Shown: positions 1-6,768 of the stretch, piece after piece
Position numbering within the stretch: the stretch's first letter is position 1
How the letters are laid out: the number at the start of each line of letters is the position of its first letter
Made by a program: the position numbers and the translations under genes
Assembly: GCA_900553545.1 (NCBI GenBank)
Contig: USDP01000010.1
Coordinates: forward strand, 1 to 19,460
Length of the DNA stretch: 19,460 nt
Direction of reading: 5' to 3'
From: an uncultured Eubacteriales bacterium
GTDB lineage: Bacteria > Bacillota > Clostridia > Oscillospirales > Oscillospiraceae
The notes under the pieces: generated by a model
Seen by the model: the letters and a program-made list of their open reading frames with translations, nothing else
Database searches by the model: none
Told to the model about the DNA's origin: nothing

Positions 1-57
1 AGCGATTCGACATACTTCGGCGAGAGATTTTTCGGCAAAACAAGGTGAAGCGGTGAA

Positions 58-76
58 GGCGTACGGTCTGTACGCC
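58..76 (-). terminator. stem-loop just after mrdA, possible weak terminator
   Basis: A perfect 7-bp stem (GGCGTAC/GTACGCC) with a 5-base loop lies 10 bases beyond the mrdA stop codon on the minus strand. No T-run follows it, so intrinsic termination is doubtful. It could equally be a processing or mRNA-end stem between operon genes. Bases 1-57 hold no gene I can support. Confidence 0.3.
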
Positions 77-86
77 AAGCCGGTTC

Positions 87-2195
87 TCAATGCACGGTAT
101 TTTCCGTCAGAATCGTCTCATATTTTGTCTCGCCCGAGAAATAGGCATCCATGATCGGGATACACACATTGGCGAGATTGCCGCCCTGCGCGCCCTTCTC
201 GACGTAGACCGCGATGGCGATCTCCGGATCGTCCGCCGGGGCGTAGATCACGAAGGAGGCGTTGTCGGAGCCGCTGACAGATCCGTCGGACGTCACGCCC
301 TGCCACTGGGCCGTGCCGGTCTTACAGGCGACCTCGATCGGATAATTGGCCAGATAGTTCTTGGCCGTGCCCACCTTGGCGGTCATGCGCATACCCTTGT
401 CGATGCAGTCGAGCGCCTCGTCCGAGATGTCCAGCGTGCTGGCCACCTCCGGCTCGTGCTCCTTGATCAGCGACTGATAGTCCCACGACACGATGCGCGA
501 CAGGAACGTCGCGGAATAGCGCGTGCCCTTGTTTGCCAGCGCCTGCACATAGCAGACCATCTGCATCGGCGTGAAGCGGTTCAGGCTCTGCCCGATGACG
601 GCCTGAAGCACGTCCGCGCCGTACCAGCCGGACTCGTCGCCGGCGTAGTTGGCTTTTTTCGTCTCGGCATTCGCGCGCTGGCCGGTGTACTCAAACAACT
701 CGATGCCCGTGTGCTCGCCGAGGCCGAGGGCCTTCGCCACGATATCAAACGGATTCTCGCCCGTCTCACTGTAATAGGCGTTGTAGGTCAGGCGGCCCGC
801 TTCATAGAAATAGTAGTTGCAGGACTCGGCCAGTGCCTCCTGCATATTGATGGTGCCGTGCGTCGCGTTCGAGCTTGTCCACACGTAGCACTTCGGCGTG
901 AAGTTTTCCTTCGCGTAGTACATGTAGACGCCCTCGTCCGTGATCTCATAGTATTCACCGATGTGGCCCATGTCGATGGCCGCGATGGCCGTGACCATCT
1001 TGTAGATTGAGCCGGGGGCATATTCCGCGAGCAGCGCCCGGTCGTAGAGCGGCTTATAGGGGTCCTCGCTCAGCTCCTTGAAATCGCGGTTATAGGTGGA
1101 AAGATCATAAGTCGGATAGCTCGCGCAGGCGAGGATCTCGCCTGTCTTCACGGCCTGCACCACGACGGCCCCGCCCTCGGCGTCCTTGCCTTCGCTGTGC
1201 GCGCCGACGCCGTTTTCGCGGAGGTTCAAAATCAGGCTCTCCAGCGCATTCTCTGCCACGGCCTGGAGCGAGATGTCCAGCGTCGTCTCCACGTTGTTGC
1301 CCGGCTGCGGGACGCTGGTGTAGTATTCGTCGAGCTTTTCGCCCGTGGACGAGACGGTCGTATACTTCATGCCGCTCGTCCCGTGCAGATATTCCTCAAA
1401 GGCCAGCTCAATGCCCTCTTTGCCGACCTTTGCGTTCATCGCGTAGCCCTTGTCGCGGTATTCCGGCCAGTCCCCAGCCTCGATGCTGCCGATGGAACCG
1501 AGCAGATGCGCCGCGTACTTCGTGTTGTAGACGCGCACGGTGCTCGATTCGACAATCACGCCCGGAATGCTCAGCTCCATCACCGCCGCCAGATCCTCCG
1601 CACTGACGTCGGTCGCCAGCGTGTAGTTTTCCAGCCCCACGCCCTCGACGCTCCGCAGCTCCAGCTCATACCGGACGGAGATGACCTTATAGGCCTGCTC
1701 CTGCGTCCAGTCGCTGGGGATGTTATAATCCTCGCGCAGCTTTTTCATCAGCGTCGAGGCCGTCGTGTCGAGGTCATATTCCCGGTTGCGCAGGAATGCG
1801 CGGAAATAATCCTGCCATGTGGACGAGATGCCGTCCATCTGATAGGCATAAGGCCGCTCCATTGTTACCGGGAAATGGCTCTCATATTCGATGCCGCGCT
1901 GGTCGCAGAGGTCGAGCAGCTTCAGCAGGTTTTCGTTCGTCGCGCCCGTGTTGGTGAGGACGAAGTTGATGATCACGAGGTTATAGCTCGCGCGGTTCGA
2001 GACGAGGACGTTGCCGTTCCGGTCGAGGATGTTGCCGCGCGAGGCCTCCATCGTGGTGCGGTAGGTCATCGAGTCCGCGTCTGCGGTCACGAGTTCCGCC
2101 GTCTGTAATTTATAAAGCCGCAGCGCGAACACCGCCATCATCGCCACGATGAAGCAGATGAACACGATCATGCGGAAGCGCATTCTTCGCTGCAT
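87..2195 (-). CDS. mrdA: penicillin-binding protein 2 (elongation transpeptidase)
   Basis: This 702-residue class B PBP is the D,D-transpeptidase that cross-links peptidoglycan during side-wall elongation, working with MreC/MreD and RodA. A cytoplasmic basic stretch is followed by one membrane anchor (about residues 9-26), a dimerisation domain starting near ASRGNILDRNG (51-61), then the transpeptidase domain. The three active-site motifs are all present: SIYK (Ser396, Lys399), SCN (458-460) and KTG (625-627). The ATG directly follows the mreD stop (TAAATG) and an AGGGG-like ribosome site lies within the mreD end, so the two genes are translationally coupled. The length is typical of clostridial PBP2. 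The mre context favours MrdA over the related sporulation protein SpoVD or a division PBP. Confidence 0.93.
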   Translation of the reverse strand: MQRRMRFRMIVFICFIVAMMAVFALRLYKLQTAELVTADADSMTYRTTMEASRGNILDRNGNVLVSNRASYNLVIINFVLTNTGATNENLLKLLDLCDQRGIEYESHFPVTMERPYAYQMDGISSTWQDYFRAFLRNREYDLDTTASTLMKKLREDYNIPSDWTQEQAYKVISVRYELELRSVEGVGLENYTLATDVSAEDLAAVMELSIPGVIVESSTVRVYNTKYAAHLLGSIGSIEAGDWPEYRDKGYAMNAKVGKEGIELAFEEYLHGTSGMKYTTVSSTGEKLDEYYTSVPQPGNNVETTLDISLQAVAENALESLILNLRENGVGAHSEGKDAEGGAVVVQAVKTGEILACASYPTYDLSTYNRDFKELSEDPYKPLYDRALLAEYAPGSIYKMVTAIAAIDMGHIGEYYEITDEGVYMYYAKENFTPKCYVWTSSNATHGTINMQEALAESCNYYFYEAGRLTYNAYYSETGENPFDIVAKALGLGEHTGIELFEYTGQRANAETKKANYAGDESGWYGADVLQAVIGQSLNRFTPMQMVCYVQALANKGTRYSATFLSRIVSWDYQSLIKEHEPEVASTLDISDEALDCIDKGMRMTAKVGTAKNYLANYPIEVACKTGTAQWQGVTSDGSVSGSDNASFVIYAPADDPEIAIAVYVEKGAQGGNLANVCIPIMDAYFSGETKYETILTENTVH

Positions 2196-2696
2196 TTATG
2201 CCCCTGCCTTTCTGATCAACCAAGCGGCCAGATACACCGGCGGCGCCGCCAGCAGCGAAAGCCCGATCTGCCGCAGCACGGGCAGCAGGCCCGCGCCGAA
2301 TCCCACATGGCCCAGAAATACCTGCACCAAAAACAACACGCCCTGACAGAAAATCAGACAGCCAAGGCTCATCAGCAGCGCCGAGAGCAGATTGCGCCGC
2401 AGATACCGGTCGCACACGTAGCCCACAACCGCGCCGCAGAGCGCCAACAGCACAATATGGATCGCGCCGCCCGCCGCCCCGGCCAGACACCAGAACAGCC
2501 CGGCCGCGAGACCGAAGATTGCTCCGGACTCGCCGCCGACGTGCATTGCGATACAGGCCGCCGTCACCGGGATCAGGCTCAGCTTCACACCGAACAGGCG
2601 CATCCGCCCGAACGTCACCGTCTGAAATACCGTCATGAACAGAAACAGCACCCCATATAAGGCCCACATCAGGGCGTTTTTGTATGTTTTTCTCAT
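2196..2696 (-). CDS. mreD: rod shape-determining protein MreD
   Basis: This is a small integral membrane protein of 166 residues with about five hydrophobic segments, the expected build of MreD, the inner-membrane partner of MreC and PBP2 in the elongasome. Sequence identity across MreD is low, so the call rests on size, hydropathy and position between mreC and mrdA. The start at 2696 (MRKTYKNALMW) is chosen because AGGAG lies 7 bases upstream. An in-frame ATG at 2732 would add 12 hydrophilic residues without such a site. The gene ends directly at the mrdA start. Unusually, it is separated from mreC by 222 bases filled with palindromic repeats. Confidence 0.88.
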   Translation of the reverse strand: MRKTYKNALMWALYGVLFLFMTVFQTVTFGRMRLFGVKLSLIPVTAACIAMHVGGESGAIFGLAAGLFWCLAGAAGGAIHIVLLALCGAVVGYVCDRYLRRNLLSALLMSLGCLIFCQGVLFLVQVFLGHVGFGAGLLPVLRQIGLSLLAAPPVYLAAWLIRKAGA

Positions 2697-2730
2697 CGGA
2701 ATACTCCTTCTGCCGGGTTTTGCTCCATCC

Positions 2731-2862
2731 AAAGGCTCCCTTGTGTAAAGGGAGCTGTCAGCCGCTAGGCTGACTGAGGGATTGTCAAGCGGATATCTTC
2801 TGTAACAATCCCTCCGTCATTTGCTGCGCAAATGCCACCTCCCTTTACACAAGGGAGGCTTT
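2731..2862. repeat. MITE-like palindromic repeat with four hairpins
   Basis: This is a 132-base element with imperfect terminal inverted repeats of about 57 bases, starting AAAGGCTCCCTTGTGTAAAG on one side and AAAGCCTCCCTTGTGTAAAG on the other strand. Each arm folds into two hairpins: GCTCCCTT/AAGGGAGC (2735-2755) and GTCAGCC/GGCTGAC (2757-2774) on the left; ATTTGC/GCAAAT (2819-2833) and CCTCCCTT/AAGGGAGG (2838-2858) on the right. Both arms end in GAGGGATTGT facing a centre of about 20 bases. It encodes no protein. I recognise this CTCCCTT-TACACAAGGGAGG pattern as typical of dispersed intergenic repeats in Oscillospiraceae; that link is from memory. No clear target-site duplication is visible. 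Confidence 0.85.
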
Positions 2863-2871
2863 GTCCGCTGC

Positions 2872-2909
2872 GGCGGGGTCGGGCCGATGTCATCATCGAC
2901 CCCTACAAG
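2872..2909 (-). repeat. short GTAGGGG-type palindromic repeat, copy 1
   Basis: On the minus strand this reads CTTGTAGGGGTCGATG, a 4-base loop, then CATCGGCCC. It forms a 9-bp stem (2881-2889 with 2894-2902) with one G-T wobble. It is the same element as the copy at 8931 (CTTGTAGGGGCCGATG...CATCGGCCC), differing at the wobble position and in the loop. It starts 10 bases beyond the mreC stop and almost touches the larger repeat at 2731-2862. Confidence 0.75.
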
Positions 2910-2918
2910 CGAAATATC

Positions 2919-3890
2919 TTACTGCGCCGGGTTATCCGCGGTATTTGCTCCGTCCGCCGCGGCCTCCGCATTTGCATCCACAGCTGTCTCTGCGTTCGCA
3001 TCCGCATTGGTCTCGCCGTCGACGACGACAGTCTCATCCGCACGCTTCTCCGGCACGGTATAGCCGTAGTTCGTGATGATGAACACCTGCTCCAGCGTTC
3101 CGAGGTCGCACGACGGATCGAGCGTGGCATATTTCGCAACGCCCGTCTCATCGAGGCTCGCGTTCGTGATGTACCCGAGCAGCAGTCCGCGCGGATAGAG
3201 CGTCGAACCGGTCGTCACGACCTGATCCTGATTCTTGATGACCGCGTCGGTCAGCAGATAGTTCATGCGCAGGATGCTGGTGCCGTCCTGCAAAAACGTC
3301 CCCTGCACGACGCCGTTATAGCCCGACGACGCGATCGACGCGCTGATCTCCAGAGACGAGTCCATGATCGTCGTCACAGTCGCCCAGTTGAAGCCGACCT
3401 CCGTGATCAGGCCCACGACCTGCCCGTTTTCGGTGATCGCGCACATGCCCTCTTCGAGTCCATAGTTCGTACCCTTGCCGATGGTAAACGCGCTCTTATA
3501 GTCTGAAGAGTCCCACGACGTGATATACGACGCCACATAGCTGTAATCCTCATGGCTCTCGCTCAGCTGCAACAGCGCCTTGTATCGCTCGTTCTCGCGC
3601 TGCAATTCCTCCACGGTGCGGATGTCCTCCTCCATCGAGAGCACCTGGCTCTGCAGCGCCGCGTTTTCCGATTCCAGCTTCGCATACTGGAAAAGGTAGT
3701 TATAATACCGTTCAAACTGCCGGTCGATGGCCGCGACCGCCGAACGCACCGGGGACAGGATGCTCCCCGTGACGTTTTCAAAGAAGCTCGCCCCAGAGGA
3801 GAGGCCCAGAACCACCGCTGCGAGGATCGCCACGACCAGCGCCGCGATCAGGATGGTCTTCATCCGGCCGGACCAGAAATTTTTCTTCAT
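2919..3890 (-). CDS. mreC: rod shape-determining protein MreC
   Basis: This 323-residue bitopic protein scaffolds the elongation machinery and activates PBP2. The N-terminus is short and basic (MKKNFWSGRMK), followed by a membrane helix (about 10-30), a coiled coil (about 62-107, rich in leucine and glutamate) and the periplasm-facing beta domains typical of MreC (about 112-275). The last 30 or so residues are an Ala/Asn/Asp/Glu low-complexity tail with DANAE-like repeats, not part of the conserved fold. The ATG at 3890 overlaps the maf stop as ATGA, and AAGGAGG lies 10 bases upstream; a longer frame running back into maf is a shadow. No mreB lies beside it, unlike many mreBCD operons. Confidence 0.93.
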   Translation of the reverse strand: MKKNFWSGRMKTILIAALVVAILAAVVLGLSSGASFFENVTGSILSPVRSAVAAIDRQFERYYNYLFQYAKLESENAALQSQVLSMEEDIRTVEELQRENERYKALLQLSESHEDYSYVASYITSWDSSDYKSAFTIGKGTNYGLEEGMCAITENGQVVGLITEVGFNWATVTTIMDSSLEISASIASSGYNGVVQGTFLQDGTSILRMNYLLTDAVIKNQDQVVTTGSTLYPRGLLLGYITNASLDETGVAKYATLDPSCDLGTLEQVFIITNYGYTVPEKRADETVVVDGETNADANAETAVDANAEAAADGANTADNPAQ

Positions 3891-4480
3891 CCCTCCGGCG
3901 CCTCCTTCTCCCGCAGAATGGACACGCCGCACTCCGCCAGCATCCGCGCCAGCGCGCAGAGCGGCAGACCCATCACCGAGAAATAATCGCCCTCGAGATG
4001 GTCGACGAAGATGGCCCCGTAGCCCTGAATGCCATAGGAGCCGGCCTTGTCCATCGGCTCGCCGGTCGCGATGTAGGCGCGGATCTCCGCGTCGGTCATC
4101 GGGCGGAAGTGGACGCGCGTCCGCACAACCTCCTGCCGGAGTTTCCCTTCGTGCCACACGTTCAGGCCCGTCATCACCTCATGCCCGCGCCCAGAGAGCG
4201 TCTTCAGCATGTGGAACGCCTCTTCCTCGTCATGCGGCTTGCCGAGCACCGCGCCGTCCACGACGACGATCGTGTCCGCCGCGACGACGATGTCCTCCGG
4301 TGCGGCGGTCTCCGCGATCTTCGCGGCCTTCAGCCCGCCCACGCGCGCGACCTCCCGCTCCGGCGGGAGCGTCTTGTCCATCGTCTCGTCGACATCGGCG
4401 GTGTGTATCGTAAATTCCAGCCCCAGCAGGCGCATCAGCTCCTGCCGCCGGGGCGATTTGGACGCTAAAATGATTGCCAT
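3887..4480 (-). CDS. maf: Maf family nucleotide pyrophosphatase
   Basis: This 197-residue Maf protein is a nucleoside-triphosphate pyrophosphatase. Family members act on dTTP/UTP or modified nucleotides and are linked to septum inhibition in Bacillus. Family marks are the N-terminal SKSPRR substrate loop (residues 7-12) and the VAADTIVVVDG segment with the catalytic aspartate. The start at 4480 (MAIILASKSPRR) is preceded by AAGGAGA with 6 bases spacing. An in-frame start 24 bases further upstream lacks a comparable site and would extend into the U32 gene. The upstream U32 stop (TAA) is itself part of this ribosome site, and the maf stop overlaps mreC, showing tight coupling. The maf-mreC neighbourhood is common in Bacillota. 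Confidence 0.93.
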   Translation of the reverse strand: MAIILASKSPRRQELMRLLGLEFTIHTADVDETMDKTLPPEREVARVGGLKAAKIAETAAPEDIVVAADTIVVVDGAVLGKPHDEEEAFHMLKTLSGRGHEVMTGLNVWHEGKLRQEVVRTRVHFRPMTDAEIRAYIATGEPMDKAGSYGIQGYGAIFVDHLEGDYFSVMGLPLCALARMLAECGVSILREKEAPEG

Positions 4481-4490
4481 GATGTTCTCC

Positions 4491-6578
4491 TTACTCCACA
4501 CCACGTTGGTAGAGTCCTCGCGTATAGCTGCCCGGCTCGAACGTCCCGCCGCGCACCCAGTCCGCCAGCACCTTGTCCACCTCTCCGGCGTTCTCCGTCG
4601 TGAAGCTCAGCCGCAGCGCCCACAGGCCCATCCCACGGAACGCCGCCAGCTTGTCCAGCAGATAGAGCTTTTTCCCGTTCAGCAGCACGTTGCGGCAGCT
4701 GCCGCCGTCTTTCACGATCGGGAATTCCTCGCCCATCCGGTCGACGAGCTTCGTCACGCCCGCGTCGCAGGCGCACGTGCCTGTGCGGTTTTTGATCACG
4801 CAGTTTTCCATCAGCATCAGCGGCAGCCGCCCATAGACGAGCACCTCGCTCGGCACGGCCTTTGAAATGTCGCGGATCTGCGGCAGCGTCAGCTCAAACG
4901 ACAGCAGCTGCGAATCCACGCCCTGTGCCCGCAGATACTGCATCGACCGCGAATTGTAGATGTTGAGGCCAAAATCGCCCCGCACGGCGAAGCCCGCCGC
5001 CTTCGCGATCTTCAGCTGGCCGAGATTGCCCACCAGAAGCTGCCGCACGCCGAGCGCGTAGACCTCGCGGAGCTGCGCCGCAAGCTGCCGGTCTTCTCCG
5101 CTCCACGTGACGCGCGGCAAAACTGCCGCCAGCTGCGTCTCCACGCCGAGCCGCCCCGGAAGATCCGGGTTTGCCAAAATCTCCGCCAGCGGCACATAGA
5201 GCACCGTCGGCCACAGGGCCAGCATCCGCGCCGTGATCTGCGACGCCGAGCGGACGCTCACCGTCAGCTGCGGTTCGCCCGTCATCCCGTCGTAGGGCGC
5301 GAGCGCGTTATAGGGGTGCAGCCGCGCGGGCTTCACGCGCCCACGCTGCGCCGTCAGCTGTGCGAGCACATCGCGCCGCATCGCGTTGATGGCCGAAGCG
5401 GGCAGCTGCACGTCTCCGCCGAGCGCCGTCTTCACCGACGCGCAGCGATATGGCGTTCCGCCGGTCTTGGCCAGGCGGCTCTCGAGATCCTCGCGCGTCA
5501 GCGCGTGATAGACCGCCGGCTCCGGCTCCGGCCCGACCGTCTTGCACACATTGCCGAGGTCGTCCTGCACGGCCAGCTGCGCGGGCCGCCCCGCTTGCAG
5601 CATCGCGTAAAAATACACAGGCACCAGCTGTGCCTCGCCGTTTTCGTATGTTGCCCGGGCCGCCGCGAAGAGTTCCTTCGCGTCCTCGCCCTCCTGCCGC
5701 GTGCCGAACATCTCGGGGCCCTTCTGCCCGAGATAATACCCTTGGGTGAAGCCTTGGCGCGAGAACACGCGCTCCAGCTCCTCCATGTCCGCCTGCGTCA
5801 CGCGCTTGCCGTTCAGCGCCGCGCGGTATGCCTTCGTCACCACCGCGACATACTCCGGCCGCTTCATGCGGCCTTCGATCTTGAGGGACGCCACGCCCAT
5901 CCGTTCGAGATCGCGCAGATATTCAATGAGACAGTTGTCCTTCAGGCTCAGCGGATACCGGTTCTGGTCGAACCGGCCATAGCCGTAAGGCAGGCGGCAC
6001 GGCTGCGCGCACTGCCCCCGGTTGCCCGAACGGCGGCCGATCACCCCCGACAGATAGCACTGCCCGGAATAGCACATGCAGAGCGCGCCATGCACGAATA
6101 CTTCAATTTCAATCGGGCTTCTGCGGCAGATGGCCGCGATCTCCTCGCGCGGCAGCTCCCGCGAGAGCACCACGCGGCTGCATCCCAGCTCCGCCGCCGC
6201 GATCACGCCCTCAAGCGAATGAATGGACATCTGCGTCGAGGCATGGACGGCCACGTTTGGCGCGATCTCGCGGCAGAGCTGCACCATCCCGATGTCCTGC
6301 ACGATGAACGCATCCACGCCCAGCGTCGCCGCCAGCCGGATCACGTCCGCCGCGCGGGCCATCTCCCGGTCGGCCACGAGCGTGTTCAGCGTCAGATGCA
6401 CGGCCACGCCGCGCACATGGCAGTAGACGATGGCCTCCTGCAATTCATCGGCGGAGAAATTCTTCGCGTTCATCCGCGCGTTGAACTGATCATATCCAAG
6501 ATAGACCGCGTTGGCCCCGTTCTGTACGGCGGCGCGCAGCGCCTCCATCGACCCGGCGGGCGAGAGCAATTCGATCAT
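4491..6578 (-). CDS. U32 family protein, RlhA-like (with DUF3656 region)
   Basis: This 695-residue protein belongs to the peptidase U32 (collagenase-like) family. The N-terminal half (1 to about 255) is a TIM-barrel-like U32 domain with the signature EVFVHGALCMCYSGQC (159-174). Cysteines 167, 169, 174, 190 and 194 could bind an iron-sulfur cluster, as known for the RNA-hydroxylating U32 members RlhA and TrhP. The middle contains the pattern LAKTGGTPYRC...QLPASAINAMRR, which I associate with DUF3656, the RlhA-type architecture. RlhA hydroxylates a cytidine of 23S rRNA in E. coli; whether this one modifies rRNA or tRNA, or is a protease, cannot be told here. It opens the operon: its stop lies 10 bases before maf. 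ATG at 6578 follows an AAAGGAA-like site. Confidence 0.88.
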   Translation of the reverse strand: MIELLSPAGSMEALRAAVQNGANAVYLGYDQFNARMNAKNFSADELQEAIVYCHVRGVAVHLTLNTLVADREMARAADVIRLAATLGVDAFIVQDIGMVQLCREIAPNVAVHASTQMSIHSLEGVIAAAELGCSRVVLSRELPREEIAAICRRSPIEIEVFVHGALCMCYSGQCYLSGVIGRRSGNRGQCAQPCRLPYGYGRFDQNRYPLSLKDNCLIEYLRDLERMGVASLKIEGRMKRPEYVAVVTKAYRAALNGKRVTQADMEELERVFSRQGFTQGYYLGQKGPEMFGTRQEGEDAKELFAAARATYENGEAQLVPVYFYAMLQAGRPAQLAVQDDLGNVCKTVGPEPEPAVYHALTREDLESRLAKTGGTPYRCASVKTALGGDVQLPASAINAMRRDVLAQLTAQRGRVKPARLHPYNALAPYDGMTGEPQLTVSVRSASQITARMLALWPTVLYVPLAEILANPDLPGRLGVETQLAAVLPRVTWSGEDRQLAAQLREVYALGVRQLLVGNLGQLKIAKAAGFAVRGDFGLNIYNSRSMQYLRAQGVDSQLLSFELTLPQIRDISKAVPSEVLVYGRLPLMLMENCVIKNRTGTCACDAGVTKLVDRMGEEFPIVKDGGSCRNVLLNGKKLYLLDKLAAFRGMGLWALRLSFTTENAGEVDKVLADWVRGGTFEPGSYTRGLYQRGVE

Positions 6579-6606
6579 AATATCGGTTCCTTTTCCGTAT
6601 AGTCAA

Positions 6607-6624
6607 GCCATTCTGAAGAATGGC
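6607..6624 (-). promoter_or_regulatory. inverted repeat in the U32 gene leader
   Basis: GCCATTCT-GA-AGAATGGC is a perfect 18-base inverted repeat, 28 bases before the U32 start and just downstream of the predicted transcription start. It could be an operator or an RNA hairpin in the leader of the U32-maf-mre operon. It is too far from the start codon to hide the ribosome site. Confidence 0.4.
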
Positions 6625-6641
6625 GTAAAAATCCGCATACC

Positions 6642-6650
6642 ATTATAGCA
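6642..6650 (-). promoter_or_regulatory. probable promoter of the U32-maf-mreCD-mrdA operon
   Basis: On the minus strand TGC-TATAAT is an extended -10 element (TATAAT at 6647-6642) about 64 bases before the U32 ATG. The -35 region 17 bases upstream (TTTTCT) is poor, which fits use of the extended -10. The -35 region falls inside the stem-loop at 6655-6679. Confidence 0.6.
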
Positions 6651-6654
6651 CAAA

Positions 6655-6689
6655 CTGCGGAGCCAGAAAAGCCCCGCAGCCGCTTTTTT
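6655..6689. terminator. candidate terminator between serine hydrolase and U32 genes
   Basis: CTGCGG pairs with CCGCAG around a partly paired loop (6655-6679). On the plus strand it is followed by CCGC and six Ts. On the minus strand, the direction of the serine hydrolase gene, it is followed by TTTGT. It is the best terminator candidate downstream of the serine hydrolase, but the T-run is short in that direction. Confidence 0.4.
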
Positions 6690-6735
6690 GTAAACTTTTT
6701 GTATCTTTTCCCCCGCCCCGTGCGCTGCTGATCGA

Positions 6736-6753
6736 CCCCTCTTCGCAGAGGGG
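6736..6753 (-). terminator. stem-loop after the serine hydrolase gene
   Basis: A perfect 7-bp stem (CCCCTCT/AGAGGGG, 4-base loop) lies 15 bases past the stop of the serine hydrolase gene. No T-run follows on either strand, so it may protect the mRNA end rather than terminate. A relation to the palindromic intergenic repeats is possible but not shown. Confidence 0.3.
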
Positions 6754-6768
6754 CCTTTGGACGGGGAA

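Noticed and set aside
90..1010. Long open frame on the plus strand opposite mrdA; similar ones at 1197-2108, 5316-6602, and on the minus strand at 8950-10371 and 17491-19122
   Set aside because: They are rich in Arg, His and Ala, lack ribosome sites and family motifs, and lie antisense to well-supported genes. High GC makes such frames open by chance.
4491..6578. Calling the U32 protein a secreted collagenase
   Set aside because: It has no signal peptide, and the cysteine cluster and DUF3656-like pattern point to the RNA-modifying RlhA branch.
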